Of a DNA stretch of 64,000 bases, positions 36,001 to 48,179 are shown in pieces; within the stretch, counting starts at the first letter, position 1, and the number at the start of each line of letters is the position of its first letter. The stretch comes from Calliphora vicina (Eukaryota > Arthropoda > Insecta > Diptera > Calliphoridae). The position numbers and the translations under genes were made by a program. The notes beneath the pieces were generated by a model that was not told the DNA's origin, searched no databases, and saw only the letters and a program-made list of their open reading frames with translations. The stretch is from NCBI RefSeq assembly GCF_958450345.1, contig NC_088783.1, positions 22,695,701 to 22,759,700 of the forward strand. The letters run 5' to 3'.

Positions 36001-37647
36001 TTTACTTGTTTAATTATTGTCCGTATTTGAAACCAAATATTCTAGTGTTTTCCCATTAGGAAAGCCCTTTGACAATTTGGATCTCAGACCTGTTGCAGAA
36101 TCATGATACAGTTAACTTGTTAACGAGGTCATAATCTATGGGAAGATTGAAGTTACAGAAGTAACAAGCTACTCATGGAGTTTGACAGGAGTTCAAAAAA
36201 TGATTAGTAAACTAGAGACGCTTTAACTGCACATTAATAATACATTTGTTTTAATTAGTTTGTTTTGCTCTAAATGCTCCATGATTTTGCATATGAATCC
36301 TATAATATTCCATCTAATTAAAAATACATCAAATTAACTAGATGTTTGCTAATAATGCCTACGATGTAAACTAAACTTAACAAATCTTTTAAATGGCTTT
36401 TAAATCTTTGTTTATTTATGTTGGTAATAATCAATTTTAAGGTCATTTCTTTTTCTTTTCCACATTTATGGCTTGTTAGACTTTCAGTTTTTATAACTAA
36501 TTTTTGTTTAAATTTTAATTAAACTTCCGGCCATTTAATAAAAAATTTCTTTATTTATTTTTCTTAAATTCAAGAGATTAAAATATGCAAATCTTTTGCG
36601 GTTGTATTCCATAATCATACAACAGATAATTAAAGGTGGCAGTGGCAGAGGTGGTGGTGGTTGTGGATGTTGAAATTTAACAAAACTTATTCTAGTTGGT
36701 CCAGTCAGTCAGTCAGGCCGCCCTAATCTGCTCAGGAGTAAAGTAAGGCTGGCGGTAATCAGCACTTGTTGAGTTGAGGTTGATGGCGTTGGAATATTAT
36801 GAATCTTAAAAGTGGTTGTCAGAGCTTTAGTTGTGCATTTGGTAGGGAATTTAATTAATATGAAGGTGGCTGGTTGGATGGCTGACTGGCTGGCAGCCAA
36901 CACTGAATGAATGAATGAATTTTAGCATTTTATGTATGAAAATCTGTGTGTGTGTTTTTTTCTTCTGATTTTGTGTTTTTTTCTCAGTCTTGGTGTTTTT
37001 ATTTTAGAAAGGTAAATTGTTTATCTATTTGTCCGTCTGTCTTTCTGTCGCTCTATTTGTCTAAGAGGACTGACTTGACTGTAAGGTTGTTATAATACCA
37101 TATTTTTTTGTTTTGTTTTTATATGTTTGCTGTTAAATTTCTGTTCAACTGTGAAGGCGTTAAAGTGGTGGTATATTTCAATCTGGTACGATTACTCGTA
37201 TAAAAGGTATTAAATTGCGGGTAGTACCTACTATTTCTTTGTCGATTGCTTTTGTTTCTATTTCTCTCTCACTTTATTTTAGGCTGACTGACTCTATACA
37301 CTGTTGTGTGAATGTATCTCGGTTTGTCTGCCTGTCTGTCGGTCTTTCTATACGATTTTGCCGGTTTGTCAGCTAATGGATACTATGTTTAGCAGTTTCA
37401 AGGTATTCATACCAATAACTTGTTGTTTTGACAGATTTTTAATTTTGGATTTATGCAAATTCGTGCCAAACTTGGAGTTTATTATTATTTTTTTTTTAGC
37501 TTTCTGTATTAGTTTAATAGTCTGCACTCGCTTCATATGATTTCATTTTTAGCCAAGAGTTGCTAGCAAGGAAGGTATCCTAAATTGAAAATTACAATAA
37601 AAGGTTAATAGAGTTGTTCAAATCCCTTTAATCTTAAGAAATATACA
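36001..37647. other. Intron, mostly unique
   Basis: GT-rich stretch at 36635-36670 and an AATG run at 36905-36920. No exon with recognised content. Confidence 0.45.
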
Positions 37648-37649
37648 TA

Positions 37650-37896
37650 CACAGAGAAAACAGATTTGTTATAGCAACCGTATTTGTTGCCAATCGAATG
37701 ATTCGGTTGCACAAATATATTTTTTCGGTTCTATCAACAGAAAGTCAGTTGATAGAGAAGAATTTCGGTTAAAGCAACCAAACTATTGTTAACTCTTTTA
37801 AAATTTTGTAGCCATAACTGTGAAATTCGGTTACTAAGGTAGAATCATTCGATTGGCAACAAATTCGGTTGCTATCACGAATCTGTTTTCTCTGTG
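37650..37896. mobile_element. CACAGAGAAAA MITE, copy 1
   Basis: 247-bp foldback bounded by CACAGAGAAAACAGATT and AATCTGTTTTCTCTGTG, flanked by TA (37648-37649 and 37897-37898). The arms carry TAGCAACCG and CCAATCGAATGATT in inverted order. The same length and layout recur at 54690-54936. Non-coding. Confidence 0.9.
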
Positions 37897-37898
37897 TA

Positions 37899-38070
37899 GA
37901 GAAAGTAGATTCGTAGTAGCAACCGAACAAAAGAAGAATTTCGGTTGAAGCAACGTAACTTTTGTTACCCCTTCTAAAATGCTGTACCGACAACTGTAAA
38001 ATTCGGTCACTAGGACAAAATCATTCGATTGGTAAAAAATTCGGTTGCTAGTACGAATCTGTTTTCTCTG
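37899..38070. mobile_element. CACAGAGAAAA MITE, adjacent shorter copy
   Basis: Directly abuts copy 1, sharing its right TA. It starts GAGAAAGTAGATTCG and ends CGAATCTGTTTTCTCTG. About 172 bp, with one arm shortened. The minus-strand frames at 37769-38115 cross both copies and are palindrome shadows. Confidence 0.8.
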
Positions 38071-39119
38071 TATATAATTTCTATGTAAAAAATTTGAAAA
38101 AATAATCTTCACCACTTTTGTTTTGCAGCATACCTTCCTTTTAAGTTAATTTTCTGAAATGTTTTAGCTTGAAAACACTCTGAGGCAACTGCATCCGTAT
38201 TAAATATGAGAAGCAGAAAAATATATATTGTTGCTTAATAACTTATTTTCATTATTGTTTCTTGTAAAATTTAGCAAAGGGTGTAGAAGGCGTTTTAAGC
38301 TGGTGCTGTAATTCACTTGTTTAGATTGTGGTCCAGCTTTAAAAACTTTTACTAGAAAATCGCCAAAAAAAAAATCGCAAAAAAAAATCACTTAAAAAAA
38401 CGCATAAGATTGTGTCCATCTAAACGAAATAACCAAGTAAAAAACTGACGTTACTTTCATTTGACTTATCACGTAATGCCATCATTAAATTTTTAGTAGT
38501 CGAAGTAGTTTCTTCTTTTTTTTTTTTTAATAAGACAAAAAAAAACTATTTATTAGTTTATTCGCAGCTAAATATTGCTGATGCTCAAATGCTCATAAAA
38601 GGTTGTCAAGTTTTAACTTTTTCCTAGGAAAAAGTTTTGCTAACAAAACGCTGAAAATAATAATAATAAAAAATCTCAACATTTATTTCAAATCGTTGAT
38701 GGTATCAGCATTTATACATATGATTTATTCCCTATGACCTCATAAATAGATAAAGATACATGAAATTTCATAAGATGTCATAAAGTTAACCCTGTTTTTC
38801 GATTTAAACATTTATGGCATACTAAACACCTCCTGTAAATTATGAGGACAGTTGGGGTGGAAAAACTAGTGTTAAATATATTTTAGAATAGCGTAAGACT
38901 TTTAAAAATATATTCCGAAGATATGTCATCTAAAAACTTCTTCAAGTTTTGTTACTGTTTGGCTACTAAAAATTTGATTATTCTGAAAAATAGAATTCCC
39001 TACAAAGATTCTTTATTAACTTGAGGAAAGATGAACTGAGGCTAATTGGTCTGTAAAACTATGACATTTTTGTTTAGACATGCTACCAGCTTTTGGTATG
39101 ACATGAGAGACTAAACAAG
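38071..39119. other. Intron, nothing recognised
   Basis: AT-rich with no supported exon or repeat. Confidence 0.45.
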
Positions 39120-40860
39120 ACACTAGTTGCTGAGTTTACAGAACTCGGGTCATTTCGGTGCGTATAACCGGCTGTCGTGGAAATCGAGGTGTATTCGTTA
39201 TATTAATCTCCCAGCAGTTGTAGGAGAAGTTACCAGGGTGGGAACTAGTTACTTCAATAGCTACGTGACTAGTTATTTGATCACGTGCATGTCCTAAGCA
39301 GTGGGTCAATTTACCCTTTTTGATTACAATGAGACTATCCTATAGCTGGTCCAAAGTAGTCAAGACATTAGATGCACATACTGGTTACATATCGTAAGTT
39401 ACTTTACTAGCTACCTAACTGGTTACTTGATCAGCTACATAATTAGTTATTTTAACATCTACGGGTGCTAATTGACCTTAAATAGTCATCAAAAGAGACA
39501 TATCACAGACAGTCCAATAAACTATTGCTTGTAAACAATCCTTCATCCAACAACTCTTCAAAATAACTACTTTCTAAAGTGTAGTACAAAATAAACATTT
39601 AAAGTGACTTCACTATAGATTACTAAGAGACATTAAAGTATTGACTTCACGCTATGTTACATGGAATATCAGTATACTTAAGCAAAAATAATAGTAATAA
39701 ACGTATGAGAATTATATTAACACAATTTTTATAAAACCAGTTTGTACGAATTACTCACAAAACGTTTAAAGTGACTACACTCTAGATTACTTAGAGACAG
39801 TTAAGTGGCAATTGTCTTTACGCTAGATTACCTGGGATATATAAAGTTACCAATTATCTTCTCTCTGCACTACAAAGAGCACATACTAGGGACGCCAATC
39901 CCGAAATCCCGATCCCGAAAATCCCGGGATTTTTCGGGATCGGGATTTCCCGAATCCCGGGATTTGTGAAAAAAAATCTCGGGATTTTTCGGGATTAACA
40001 AATCCCGAAATATTATGAGATTTTTGATATTTTAGGAAGATTTTTGAAGCACCCAAAATACTAAATTCAGCATATTTTTATAATACTAATCTCGCTTCAA
40101 ATCCAAACGCAGCCAGATTTTTTCATTTGAATCGGAGAGCAGCACGTCTCCTTGCATTAACAGGCTTTTACACAATTTACACTTTTACGAAATTTATGTT
40201 CAAGTTATTTTCTAAAGGGGACTAGGGGCAAATGTAGCCCGATTTCCGCAGTACTTTACAGTATAACTTCAGAGTACTTACAACTTATTTTGTGCAAAAT
40301 TTTATAAGGATTGCCGCATAATCAAGATATTTATGACTGCTCAAACAGTACTCCGGGGGACAATTGTATGGAGCTAGGGGAAATCATGGACCATTTTATT
40401 TTAATTTAACGCATTAGTTTTTGATTTGTTATGTTTTTACTTAAATATATTAATGAAATAATAGTTTTTATTGTTGAATTTGATGTTTTTGACGTTTAAC
40501 TAAAATCCTGAAGTCCCGAAAAATCCCGGGATCCCGAAAAATCCCGGGGTCCCGATAAATCCCGGGATCCCGGGATTTACATTTCTAAAATCCCGAATCC
40601 CGGGATTTGTAAAACCCAGTCCCGTTTGGCATCCCTAGCACATACGTGTCAAATGCTCCAAAATATATAAATTGAGCCAGCCAAGTGATAAGACATTAGT
40701 GACAATTACTATCTATAAGGGATACATTGACTACTTGCTTAACTGCTGGGCTGTGTTGGAAGACATCACTGTATGTCATGTACCAAAGTAACTAAAGCGA
40801 GACAGTATTTGTAGTAGAGTAGTATACTTTACTTCAATTCGCAAGCCTGATTACGACGCA
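39120..40860. repeat. Repeat R3 (GTTACTT-rich), split by a hAT-like element
   Basis: Sequence before 39887 and after 40646 belongs to one diffuse repeat, rich in CTAGTTACTT, GTGACTAGTTA and GATTACTAAGAGACA motifs. An internal direct repeat of about 155 bp is seen (AAAGTGACTTCACTATAGAT near 39600, AAAGTGACTACACTCTAGAT near 39756). Related pieces lie at 12165-12550, 19035-19261 and 61750-62060. Class unknown. Confidence 0.5.
39887..40637. mobile_element. hAT-like element with TCCCGGGAT repeats
   Basis: 751 bp with inverted ends TAGGGACGCCAA and TTGGCATCCCTA and a perfect 8-bp duplication GCACATAC (39879-39886 and 40638-40645). AATCCCGGGATTTTTCGGG-type motifs fill the first 130 and last 140 bp. 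The centre includes a fragment of repeat R1 (about 40200-40385, 'GGGGACTAGGGGCAAATG'), so the element has captured, or was invaded by, R1. No transposase. Confidence 0.9.
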
Positions 40861-41074
40861 CAGTGGTTTAGAAACGTTTTTTTTTTTTTAAATAATTCGG
40901 TATCTAGGGAACTATTAGAGATATTATTAAGAAATTTCATATGGTTGGAGCTGAGGTGTTTTCGAGTTGTTCAACAGTTGTTCAGCTTCCTAGGGGTAAT
41001 GGTCACCTCGGGTCTTAAATTTTTTAAAAAAATCAACAAAAATCCATTTATGATCCGAATGAGCTGAAAGTACC

Positions 41075-41470
41075 ATTTTATAAAAGTACTTTTAAAAGAA
41101 AGTACTATTTTATAAAAGCACTTTAAAAATAGTACCATTTTATAAAAGTAATTTTAAAAGAAAGTACTATTTTATAAAAAGAACTTTTAAATGAAAGTAC
41201 CATTTTTTATAAAAGTACATTTAAAAGAAAGTGCAAATTCTTAAAACTACTTTTAAAACAAAGTACCATTTTTTAAAGTACTTTTAAATTAAATTTCCAT
41301 TTTATAAAAGTACTTTCAAAAGAAAGTACCATTTTATAAAAAAACTTTTAAAATAAAGTACCATTTCATAAGGTTATTTTAAAAAAGAAAGTACCATTTC
41401 ATAAAAGTACTTTTAAAAGAAAGTCCTATTTTATAAAAGTACTTTAATAAAAGTGCATGAAATTTTAAAA
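41075..41470 (+). repeat. Degenerate 32-bp minisatellite (AAAGTACCATTTTATAAAAG)
   Basis: About 12 imperfect units of roughly 32 bp combining AAAGTACCATTTTATAAAAG and TACTTTTAAAAG. Small indels disturb the period. It is unrelated in sequence to the 31-bp arrays. Confidence 0.8.
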
Positions 41471-41604
41471 ATTTTATAAAATCACCTCTTTGTAAATTAA
41501 CATTTTTATAAAAGCACGTTTATATACAGATATTTAAAATCTCGATTTTAGTTCGACTTTAAAGAAATGTTTATTTAGATAATATTATTGACTTGCCGCA
41601 TCAG

Positions 41605-42458
41605 TAGGGTATTCCAATTATTCGATTTTTCTCTTGTTCGAATAAAACGAATAATTCGAATAAGAGATTTTAACTTATTCGAATAATTCTATCACACGTT
41701 TAAAATTAATCGAATTATTCGAATAATTTATTTTTTTTTTAAAAAGTAAAGAATGAAGTTTTGATGTCGGTTTTTTAATATTTTATTGTTAAAGGAAAAC
41801 AAAAAAGAACGTTAAAGTTAACAATTCAAGTATTGATAATGTTGAAAAACATTCGAAAACAAAGTCCATCATTCAATTTTCAACAGAAATATTCTGATCA
41901 GATTAACTCCCGAACAATCTACAAAACAATTGACTAGCAAACCCTTTAGTTTCCGTTTTTGGAGATATGCTTTAATAAAAATTGAGCTAGTTGCACATGA
42001 TCCTGAATTCAAATACAATATAAACGTATTAAGAACTTTTTTATGTCGTTCATTAATTCGGGTTTTAAATTGAGTAACTAATTCTTTAGTAAATTAATTA
42101 TTCACTATTTCTAAATTATTTATAAGATTTGTGTTTAGAATTGTAACTTCTTGAAGTAATATTTATATATTTATAGAAGGAGCTATCGGAACACTCATCT
42201 ACAGTGATCGAAAGTCCCTTTGTCTGTAGTTATTGGTCGAATTTCAGAATCAATACAATTTTTGTGAGTCATTATTACTTATTTAAATTTAAAATTATGA
42301 AAAATTTTAAGCAATTTAATAAATTTAAATATCTATGAACATTTATTCGTTTTATTCGATTATACTACATGAAATTGGCCATTTTTAAATTGTTCGAATA
42401 ATTATTCGTAAGAAATTATTCGATTAATCGAACGATCATTAGTCGAATGAATACACTA
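41605..42458. mobile_element. hAT-like element with CGAATAATTCG repeats
   Basis: 854 bp. The left end is TAGGGTATTCCAATTATTCG and the right end GTCGAATGAATACACTA, so the termini are TAGGGTATTC and, reversed, TAGTGTATTC. Flanking octamers CGCATCAG (41597-41604) and TGCATCAC (42459-42466) agree at 6 of 8 positions. TTCGAATAATTCGAA motifs are concentrated at both ends. No transposase in the AT-rich interior. Confidence 0.7.
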
Positions 42459-42661
42459 TGCATCACTCTCATTTATACAAATAACTTAGTGTAGGAACAC
42501 AAGCCTGCGTACCGGTATGCAGTTGTTTGTATTTATATGAAGTTTTGACAACTTAAATCGCAGACGAAATCCGCACATAATTAAAACTTTATATTCATTG
42601 TGATTTATCAAAAGCTCTCATCTTTTCACTCTCTCTATCTCAGTTAGAGTAGTAATTCTAA

Positions 42662-42930
42662 ATATACTGACCGCGATGCAGTATCGTAATATTTATTGAA
42701 CGTGTAGCATGCCGTATTGATGGAACGCGATTCAAATCGCAGAATAAACTAATTTTGCGTGATCCATTACAATAGATCGCGATCCAAAGATCACAATATA
42801 TATTGAACGTGTAGCAGTACCCTTAGGCTATTCTGCGATTTGGATCCATCAATACTGCATGCTACACGTTCAATAAATATCGCTGGACCGCAGTCAGTAT
42901 ATATTGAACGTGTAGCAGTGCCCTTAAATT
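42662..42930. repeat. Foldback with TTGAACGTGTAGCA repeats
   Basis: An inverted repeat runs from TATACTGACCGCGATGC to GCAGTCAGTATA (42903), with inner arms around AATATTTATTGAACGTGTAG and its complement. ATTGAACGTGTAGCAGT also occurs as direct copies near 42798 and 42902, followed by GCCCTTA/ACCCTTA. No coding content; the frame at 42791-42973 overlaps the palindrome. Confidence 0.75.
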
Positions 42931-44599
42931 TGCCTTTTTCCGTATTAAAATCCGCAAGCTCATGTTTCAACACTTGAAACGGAAATTGTATTAACTCTGA
43001 GGCATAAAATCTTTTCCAGTATATTTAAATTTATAGTTAAACCTTGTATTTATTCACCTTGTTGATCCATAGCATAAAAATTAGTAGTGCTCTCTTCATA
43101 CTCTCGTCTGTATTCGAACTTAGATTCAGACACCTTTTTTCGCCGCCACCAAATGCAAAAAGGTTTGCTGTGTATCTGTACTTGTCTATACTTGTATAGG
43201 CAAGTAAATATGTATCTAGAAATGTACAAAATACACAACTGGGTATAAAGTGTTGTAGGTATTGTCTATTTTATTAGCAAAACTTACAAAAGTTACTCAT
43301 ATGAATGTCTGGGACCTGGGTTTACCTAACTTTACAAACATTCCGGACATGCCTGCATATTTTTGTTTGCTGTCGTTAATACAGCTTTTGCTGCTGCTGC
43401 TGTTGGTTGGTTGTTGATTTTGACTCGCACCTTAGTTTTCAAAAGGAATTTTTCCATGTGTTGTAAACTCGTAGTAAGTAGTTGCAGTTGCAATTGCATT
43501 TGCAAACTAACTCTACAATTATACGCAATGTTATGTTACCTGTACATAATTTGTTGTTGCTGTAAGTAGTTGTTGGTGGCATTGCATTGCTGTTTTAAGT
43601 GCAATCATAGTTTGTCTCTTTGTTGTCTTTTCAATTAAAACTGTTTACTTTTTATTTCTTTAGAATTCATTGTAATTGAAAGTTATGCGCTGGTATGTTT
43701 TTTCGTAAGTTTGTATTTTGTATGTTTGTATCTTTCTTTGTTGCAGTAAGTAAGTTTGTATTTTGTTTTGAAGTGAAGTTTTGTAAACGCTGGATTTATG
43801 TGCATTTTATTGGCTGCTTAATTTAATTAGGAAGTTTTCGTAAAAGGCTTTAAGACAATGTAAGTATGTATACTTAGGTTTGTGTATTGGCCTAAGTGTT
43901 TTAATGCCTGGATATCTGTGAAGCCTTAGTACGAGTTTTTGTTTGATTGACAGTCAAATACATAGGTTTATGTGTTCAAGGAAATACAAATTTGTAAGTG
44001 CATATGACTGCATGCCCTTACTTAACAGCTCAAAGTTCTGGGAAAGTTTTAAACTTGTAAATTTGTACGATTAAAGTCCATTTAATTGTTTACTACTGCT
44101 ATTTCTTACGGCTTTCTTGAAGGTGGGGCTGCTAAGAGGAATGTAAACGACACATTCAATCAACTTGGTTTTATTACATGTTGTAAATAAAGATAATGTT
44201 ATATGCAAATTAATATGCAGACTTGCAGGAATTCCAAAGCAGGTGTTCGTACAGCTTTTTATAAGCATTTTGTAAAATATGTAGTAGTTTAGGGACAAAA
44301 ATGAGCGTAGAATGAATTCGATTATATTTCCAGCTGTAACGATAAATTAAATAAATTATACCGCTAAACTAGCATCCATAAAACATTAATAATTTTAATT
44401 ATGCCAACAAAGATAAATAAAAAAAATTAATTTGGAACGTGCAGAAATACTTAAAGAAACTTATTTACTTCATTTAATTTGAAATAGTTCATTATTTTAG
44501 ATCGACAGATCTCCAATTCTATAGCTCTTCTAATTACATACAAGTAGACTGTCTGGGTGCCGGTGAAAATAATGGTAATGCACTTAGTGATTTGTTAGC
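42931..44599. other. Intron, nothing recognised
   Basis: Contains GCTGCTGCTGCTG at about 43389-43402 and TTTGTATTTTGTATG-like runs near 43710-43760. No supported exon. Confidence 0.45.
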
Positions 44600-44945
44600 C
44601 ACGCCTCTTAACTGAAAGGATAATTCTGCTCCTGTCAATATGCATCTGTCAGTTGACTCCTGTCAAGCTGCTTCATTTAGTTTGTGTTTGACAGCCATTG
44701 ATTGCAGACAACTTCGTGGATTGTGGAGAAAATGGAAAAAAGTGAATTTCATGTGTTCATTAGGCATTATTTTTGCGGAGAAAGCTTTTCGCAAGACGAA
44801 CGCAATCTATTGTGAGCAAACGATTGCGTTTGCGCAATCGTGTGACAACTTTGGCGTTGTTCAACTGCAATACGGACGAGTTTTAGAACCGTTTCAGACA
44901 CAAAACAGCACTCAAAATCTGGGTGAATCGTTCATCAAATGCCTA
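44600..44945 (+). mobile_element. Second mariner lineage, copy 3
   Basis: Plus strand. The 5' leader matches the other two copies (TGACAGCCATTGATTGCAGAC). The ATG at 44730 opens MEKSEFHVFIRHYFCGESF, the usual N terminus of this mariner type, and stops soon after. The following bases (to about 44940) cannot be aligned with confidence. The catalytic region is absent. Confidence 0.7.
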
Positions 44946-45149
44946 TTTTGATTATCTCGATCATAATTGGAGAAACGTTCGAGAAATGTATAGAGCTCAA
45001 AGAAAATTTCCCGGGAATTCTCTGGAATTTCTTTTTCGGTTTTCTTCTAAAAGTTACATTATTATTTTTGCACAGGTAAAACGGATTCGTTGTGATTTGT
45101 TGACAATCGAATGATTCAATTATAACCATACTAGCAAAATGATACAGAA

Positions 45150-46115
45150 TAATTAAATGTTGTGTGTAAAAGTTTTTTCTACAAACAAATTTGAGTATAA
45201 CAGTTTTTTCTATAGGCAAATTTGAGCATAGACAATTTTGTGTATAACAGATCTTTCTATAGACAAATTTGAGTATAACAGTTTTTCTATAGAAAATGCT
45301 GTGTATAACAGTTTTTTTCTATAGAAGCATATGTGTATAACAGTTTTTTCTATAGACAAATTTGAGCATAACAGTTTTCTCATAGAAACATTTTTGTATA
45401 ACAGTTTTTTCTATATACAAATTTGAGTATAACAGTTCTTTTTATAGACAATTTTGTGTATAACAGTTTTTTCTATAGAAACATGGGTATAACAGATTTT
45501 CTATAGACAAATTTGTGTATAACAGTTTTTTTTATAGACAAATTTGTGTTTAACAGTGTTTTCTATAGAAAAATATGTGTGCTACACAATTTTCTATAGA
45601 CAAATTTGAGTATAACAGGTTTTTCTATAGACAAATTTGAGTATAACAGTTTTTTTTATAGACAAATTTGTGTTTAACAGTTTTTTCTATAGAAACATAT
45701 GTATAACAGTTTTTTCTATAGACAAATTCGTGCCTAACAGTTTTTTCTATAGAAAATACTGTGTATAACAGCTTTTATCTATAGAATCGTATTTGTATAA
45801 CAGTTTTTCAATAGAAAATGTTGTGTGTAACAGTTTTTTCAGACAAATTTGTGTATATACAGTTTTTTTATAGAAAAATTTGTGCATAACAGTTATTTCT
45901 ATAGAAGTATATGTGTATAACAGTTTTTTCTATAGAAACATATGTGTATAACAGGTTTTTCTATAGATAATTTTGTGTATAAAAGTTTTTCTATAGACAA
46001 ATTTGCGTGTAACAGCTTTTCTATTGAAAATATTTTGTATAACAGTATTTTCTATAGAAATCTTGTGCATAACAGTTTTTTCTTATAGAAAAATTTATGT
46101 ATAACAGTTGTATAA
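45150..46115 (+). repeat. Diverged second array of the 31-bp unit
   Basis: About 31 imperfect units of roughly 31 bp sharing TTTTCTATAG, GTGTATAACAGT and ACAAATTTG with the large array at 13369-18330, in the same orientation. Many units carry indels, and no higher-order pattern is visible. It lies in the same gene's intron about 27 kb from the homogenised array. Confidence 0.9.
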
Positions 46116-48179
46116 ATATATTTTTTCTGCTATAGTTTCCAACCGATTTTAGTTTGCTGTAATATTTAATTACACTGATGATTAACTATAGATTATATCG
46201 TACTCAAATAAAGATCATCATGTAGATATCATACTAGTACAACCGTTATCTAGACAAATCATCTTAGTCTTATGAATGAAACCATCATATTTAACATTTT
46301 AATTCTGCACAAAATAATTATAGTGTACTATACTATAGTTCCTAAGCAGTTAGAAAAATCTTGCAACTATCTCACAGAAATATAACAAAAACGTTCATGT
46401 TTGTTTAACAGAATTGCAAAAAAAACCTTTCATTAAAAGTATAAATATTTACATTGCCGGTATCTATGAGTACAATTTCAATATACCGTAATATAAACAA
46501 TCTATTCTTCTCTAATATACCAAAGAAAATAAAGTAAATATTTTATACAGGCGCTGCTACCTCTCCCTAAATGAAAGAAAAAAAACATATCAAATAAAAT
46601 AAAAAAAAACAATAATAACAATAATAATAATGATAGCAAACCACTTCACTCTGAACAACATCAACATTAGAAGAAACAACAAAAAAAAAATTCCATATAA
46701 ACGCAACTATTAAGAAATAAAAAAACAAAGACCCACAAACAAATAAAGTGTGAGAAAAATCTCTAAAGAATAAATTATGTTTTTTTTCGAGTGCCTCAGT
46801 GTTATAGGCTGTGTGCAACAGCAGCGAGTAAAGAAATGAAGAGTGAGTTTGGATCCTAAGAGCACAAACGATCCAACGAATATGCCACCCAATAAAGTAA
46901 CACACAGGTGTAAAGATACACACAAAACAACATACCGATAACATAGATTTTAGCGAGTTTTTGTTAAGAAAAAGAGAGCCTAAAAATATTGGGGTCTGTT
47001 GAAAAGAGAGCAATTAGTTGTAGCATGTTCAATGGGGAGTACGAGTTTAAAAACTTGTAGCAACGAATAAAAATGTTGTTCTGGTTGTGTGAAATTCTCC
47101 TTTAAATGGGGATTGAGTTACAATTAAAGCGATTAGGCGTACAGAATGAAGTAATTGGTTGTAGCCAACTCGGAATGCATTTTTGAATTGAGTTTAAATT
47201 TTTCAGAACAAAAAATATTCACTGATCGGCCTTTGAACTTTCGGCAAAGCTACTGATTATAACACATTAGGAAAATTTGGGGAAAATGCTTGAACTAATT
47301 TTTAAAGCCACATATCTATTACGAATGAAGTTACCCCAAAAATGGACTTTAAATTTATTTATTACATATCTTAGCTTGGAAAAACTTTTACATAACTATT
47401 TCTTGCTATTTCTCTTTCAAATAAAGTTCTTCGGCTTCCTATAGCGAACGAAAACAATTTCTTCTTCATGAACTTGCTGTTTATGTTTAAATTTCATGTT
47501 TCGAGTGCTTAAAAAGTCACTGCTTTGTCCCAACCTATGCGAGCCTGTATTATGTCGTTGTGCAGAATTTACAGTCATTGATCCAAATCCGGGTTATATG
47601 CTGATCATAAATTCGATATTTTGAGTAGTCCAACATTGACTAGTTTGCACCATAATGTTCGAGCTCGTGTTGTTGAATAGTGATTGCTATTCATGATTTC
47701 TCCTGGGACATTTTAAACGTATTCATCTCCACTCACGATCTTATAAAAATAAATTCTTTTGGTGCCAAATAAGACTTTCCATCAATTCGTGTGAGTCATT
47801 TGTTTGGGTCAATCTATAAGATTGTAGTTGTGTGGTAACCACTTGATACCACAACATGAATGAGCTTTTACTTGGTTGAGCCAACCTGAGTGGAGATTGG
47901 TCTGCCTTTAGTGGTTGGTATTCCATCTATTGCTATAACTAATCCATTAATATCAGCATTTCTCGTTCGTTTATGTACAATTCGTTGTGAACGGAAATGG
48001 GAATCCAACGAGACAGGTCTTGAGTCAACCTAAGAGAGTTCGTATTGTCCTTTTGGAGAATGACTAGTGTTTGCCGCTTGGTATTCCTTATTTCTTCAAT
48101 ATGATTTGAAAAAATAATTGATCACTTTCATTAATTCATTTTAAGGCGCCTTCCACGTTCTTATAAGTGTGTGAAATTG
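46116..48179. other. Intron, mostly unique
   Basis: No exon is supported. The 148-residue minus frame (46567-47013) is Phe/Cys/Tyr-rich from T-rich DNA and has no recognised domain, so it is regarded as chance. A possible mariner scrap lies at 47720-47940. Confidence 0.45.
47720..47940 (-). mobile_element. Possible mariner-like scrap
   Basis: Translating the minus strand in mixed frames gives KWLPHNYN, then FGTKRIYFYKIVSGDE. This resembles the mariner stretch KW-PH-L followed by FL-RIVTGDEKW around the first catalytic Asp. Stops interrupt it and no termini are seen. The match is by eye only. Confidence 0.35.

Noticed and set aside
46567..47013. 148-residue minus-strand open frame
   Set aside because: Rich in Phe, Cys and Tyr as expected from T-rich DNA, no domain, no splice context, and in intronic sequence.
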